From: Voacanga thouarsii
Taxonomy: Eukaryota > Streptophyta > Magnoliopsida > Gentianales > Apocynaceae
Direction: 5' to 3'
DNA: 64,000 nucleotides
Assembly (NCBI GenBank): GCA_026120185.1
Contig: JANUWF010002013.1
Span: 248,001 to 312,000, forward strand
Both the position numbers and the translations under genes were made by a program. Numbering within the stretch: position 1 is the stretch's first letter; every line of letters begins with the position of its first letter. Below, piece after piece: positions 62,201 through 64,000 of the stretch. The notes under the pieces are model-generated. The model was given only the letters and a program-made list of their open reading frames with translations, was not told where the DNA came from and searched no databases.

Positions 62201-64000
62201 ATATTTATTGGATTGCATGCCAAAATATATCCGATTATCTTTAAATTTGGTCATAACACTTTTATTAGCAATTTAAACAAATCGAATGGTCGGATAATTA
62301 ATTGAAAGTGTCTATGTTTGTACATGCCTTTGGTTTTCGGTATTTTTGTAGATATTTGTTTTATTGCAGTCCAAAATATATCCGATATCTTCAAATTCGG
62401 TCATAACCTTTTTCATAGCAATTTAAACAAATCTAACGGTCGGATCGTTAATTGAAATTGCTTATCTTTGTAAATGCTGTAGGTTTTCGGTATTTTTGTT
62501 GATATTTGTTGGATTGAATGCCAAAATATATCTGATTATCTTCAAATTTAGTCATAACACTTTTATTATCATTTAAAACAAATTAATGGTCGGATCATTA
62601 ATTTAAAGTGCCTATGTTTGTAAATGCCTAAGGTTTTCGATTTTTTTGTGGATATTTGTTGGATTGCATACCAAAATATATCCGATTATCTCCAAATTTG
62701 GTCACAACACTTTTATTAGCAATTTAAACAAATCTAACAGTCGAATCATTAATTGAAAGTGTATATCTTTGTAAGTGCCTTAGGTTTTCGGCCTTCTTGT
62801 AGACATTTGGTGGATTACATACCAAAATATATCTGATTATATTCAAACTTGGTAATAACACTTTTCTTAACAATTTAAATAAATCTAACGGTCGGATCAA
62901 TAAATGAAAGTTCCTATATTTGTAAATACCTTAGGTTTTCGGTCTTTTTGTAGACATTTGGTAGATTGCATGCCAAAATATATCCGACTATATTCAACCT
63001 TGGTCAAAACACTTTTCATAGCAATTTAAACAAATCCGACGGTCGGATCATTAATTTAAAGTGCCTATATTTGTAAATGCCTTAGGTTTTCATTATTTTT
63101 GTTCATATTTGTTGGATTGAATGTCAAAATATATCCGATTATCTTCAAATTTTGTCCTAACACTTTTATTAGCAATTTAAACAAATTGAATGGTCGGATC
63201 ATTAATTGAAAGTGCCTATGTTTGTAAATGTCTTAGGTTTTCGATATTTTTGTTTATATTTGTTGGATTGCAGGCCAAAATATATCCGATATCTTCAAAT
63301 TTGGTCATAAAATTTTTCATAGCAATTTAAACAAATCTAACGGTCGGATCATTAATTGAAAGTACCTATCTTTGTATATGCCGTAAGTTTTCGGTATTTT
63401 TGTTGATATTTGTTGGATTGAGTGCCAAAATATATCTGATTATCCTCAAATTTAGTCATAACACTTTTATTACCATTTTAAACAAATCTAACGGTCGGAT
63501 CATTAATTTAAAGTGTCTATATTTGTAAATGCCTTAGGTTTTCGATATTTTTGTTGATATTTATTGTATTTCAAGCAAAAATATATCCGATTATCTGCAA
63601 ATTTGGTTATAACACTTTTATTAGCAATTTAAACAAATCTAACGGTCGAGTCATTAATTGTAAATGCCTTAGGTTTTCGGTATCTTTATTAATATTTGTT
63701 GGATTGCATGTCAAAATACATTTGATTATCTTCATATATGGTCATTACACTTTTATTAGAAATTTAAACAAATATAAAGGTAGGATCATTAATTGAAAGT
63801 GTCTATATTTGTAAATGCCTTAGGTTTTCGGTATTTTTGTTGATATTTGTTGGATTGCATACCAAAATATATATCCGATTATCTCCAAATTTGGTCACAA
63901 CACTTTTATTAGCAATTTAAACAAATCTAACGATCGGATCATTAATTGAAAGTTTATATCTTTGTAATTGCCTTAGGTTTTCGGTCTTTTTGTAGACATT

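Larger units (their letters stand above)
45170..64000. repeat. Satellite DNA array, 151-bp monomer, about 125 copies, open to the right
   Basis: The phrase TCCGATTATCTTCAAATTTG returns at 45170, 45321, 45472 (one change) and 45623, a fixed step of 151. The same order of blocks (GGTCATAACACTTTTATTAG, AATCTAACGGTCGGATC, AATGCCTTAGGTTTTCGG, TTGGATTGCATGCCAAAA) continues in one direction to the window end with no transposon inside. Monomers differ by scattered substitutions and small indels and fall into recognisable variants, for example GGTATTTTTGTTGATATTTG versus GGTCTTTTTGTAGACATTTG. Short open frames in the array come from the repeat and are not genes. Length and arrangement suit a centromeric, pericentromeric or subtelomeric plant satellite; which one cannot be told here. 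Confidence 0.98.

Noticed and set aside
45170..64000. Open frames within the array (for example 56422-56751 plus, 51395-51592 minus, 63551-63796 plus) as a repetitive protein family
   Set aside because: They follow the 151-bp repeat; 151 is not a multiple of three, so frames shift every monomer, and the frames arise only where stops happen to be mutated.

Overview
The window looks like intergenic heterochromatin from a flowering plant, probably a eudicot. It is AT-rich and filled with plant transposon families (CACTA/En-Spm, hAT-Ac, Copia and large LTR families), and it ends in a satellite array. I see no intact host gene, rRNA, canonical tRNA, CRISPR or bacterial-type operon. The species cannot be told from the sequence alone. 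Layout, 1-37128: this is one old CACTA (En/Spm) transposon on the minus strand, broken apart by later insertions. Its tnp2-type transposase runs from 27241 (N-terminus) down to 9254 (C-terminus). A second, En/Spm 'Ptta-like' gene follows from about 8972 down past the left edge. Into this host went two LTR-like blocks of 4.3 and 3.5 kb in gene 2 (443-4758, 5198-8661), a 12.6-kb hAT element in the tnp2 core (11899-24471), a Copia-type solo LTR (25198-26880) and another 4.3-kb LTR block in the 5' region (27544-31887). The hAT element itself carries two solo LTRs (12756-14161, 14388-18173) and a dead transposase gene (21384-23875). Five of the six complete LTR units have perfect 5-bp target duplications, the sixth has 4 of 5 bases matching, and the hAT has a perfect 8-bp duplication. 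Removing the inserts restores continuous CACTA protein similarity. The right part of the CACTA 5' region holds a fragment resembling a CPSF_A-domain host gene and about 0.5-kb tandem repeats with subterminal-type motifs. Layout, 37129-45169: a Copia LTR in reverse orientation (37129-37918) is cut by a second CACTA element whose terminus is at 37919. That element has a dense field of GTGACAAC motifs, remnants of a Ptta/En-Spm gene (40640-41316), an inserted CACTA end with a copied filler segment (42324-42883), a possible exon (43350-43475) and a very G-rich 0.6-kb island (43780-44415). Its opposite end and the missing half of the Copia LTR are not in the window. Layout, 45170-64000: an uninterrupted head-to-tail satellite of about 125 monomers of 151 bp runs off the right edge. 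It has irregular higher-order structure, including a 509-bp stretch that is identical in two places 1356 bp apart. How the parts work together: nothing here appears to be a working gene system. The value of the window is a readable insertion history (CACTA, then hAT and Copia or other LTR elements, with LTRs in the hAT and a second CACTA in a Copia LTR) next to a satellite that was amplified and partly homogenised recently. Family names are from recognised protein motifs and termini; no database search was run.
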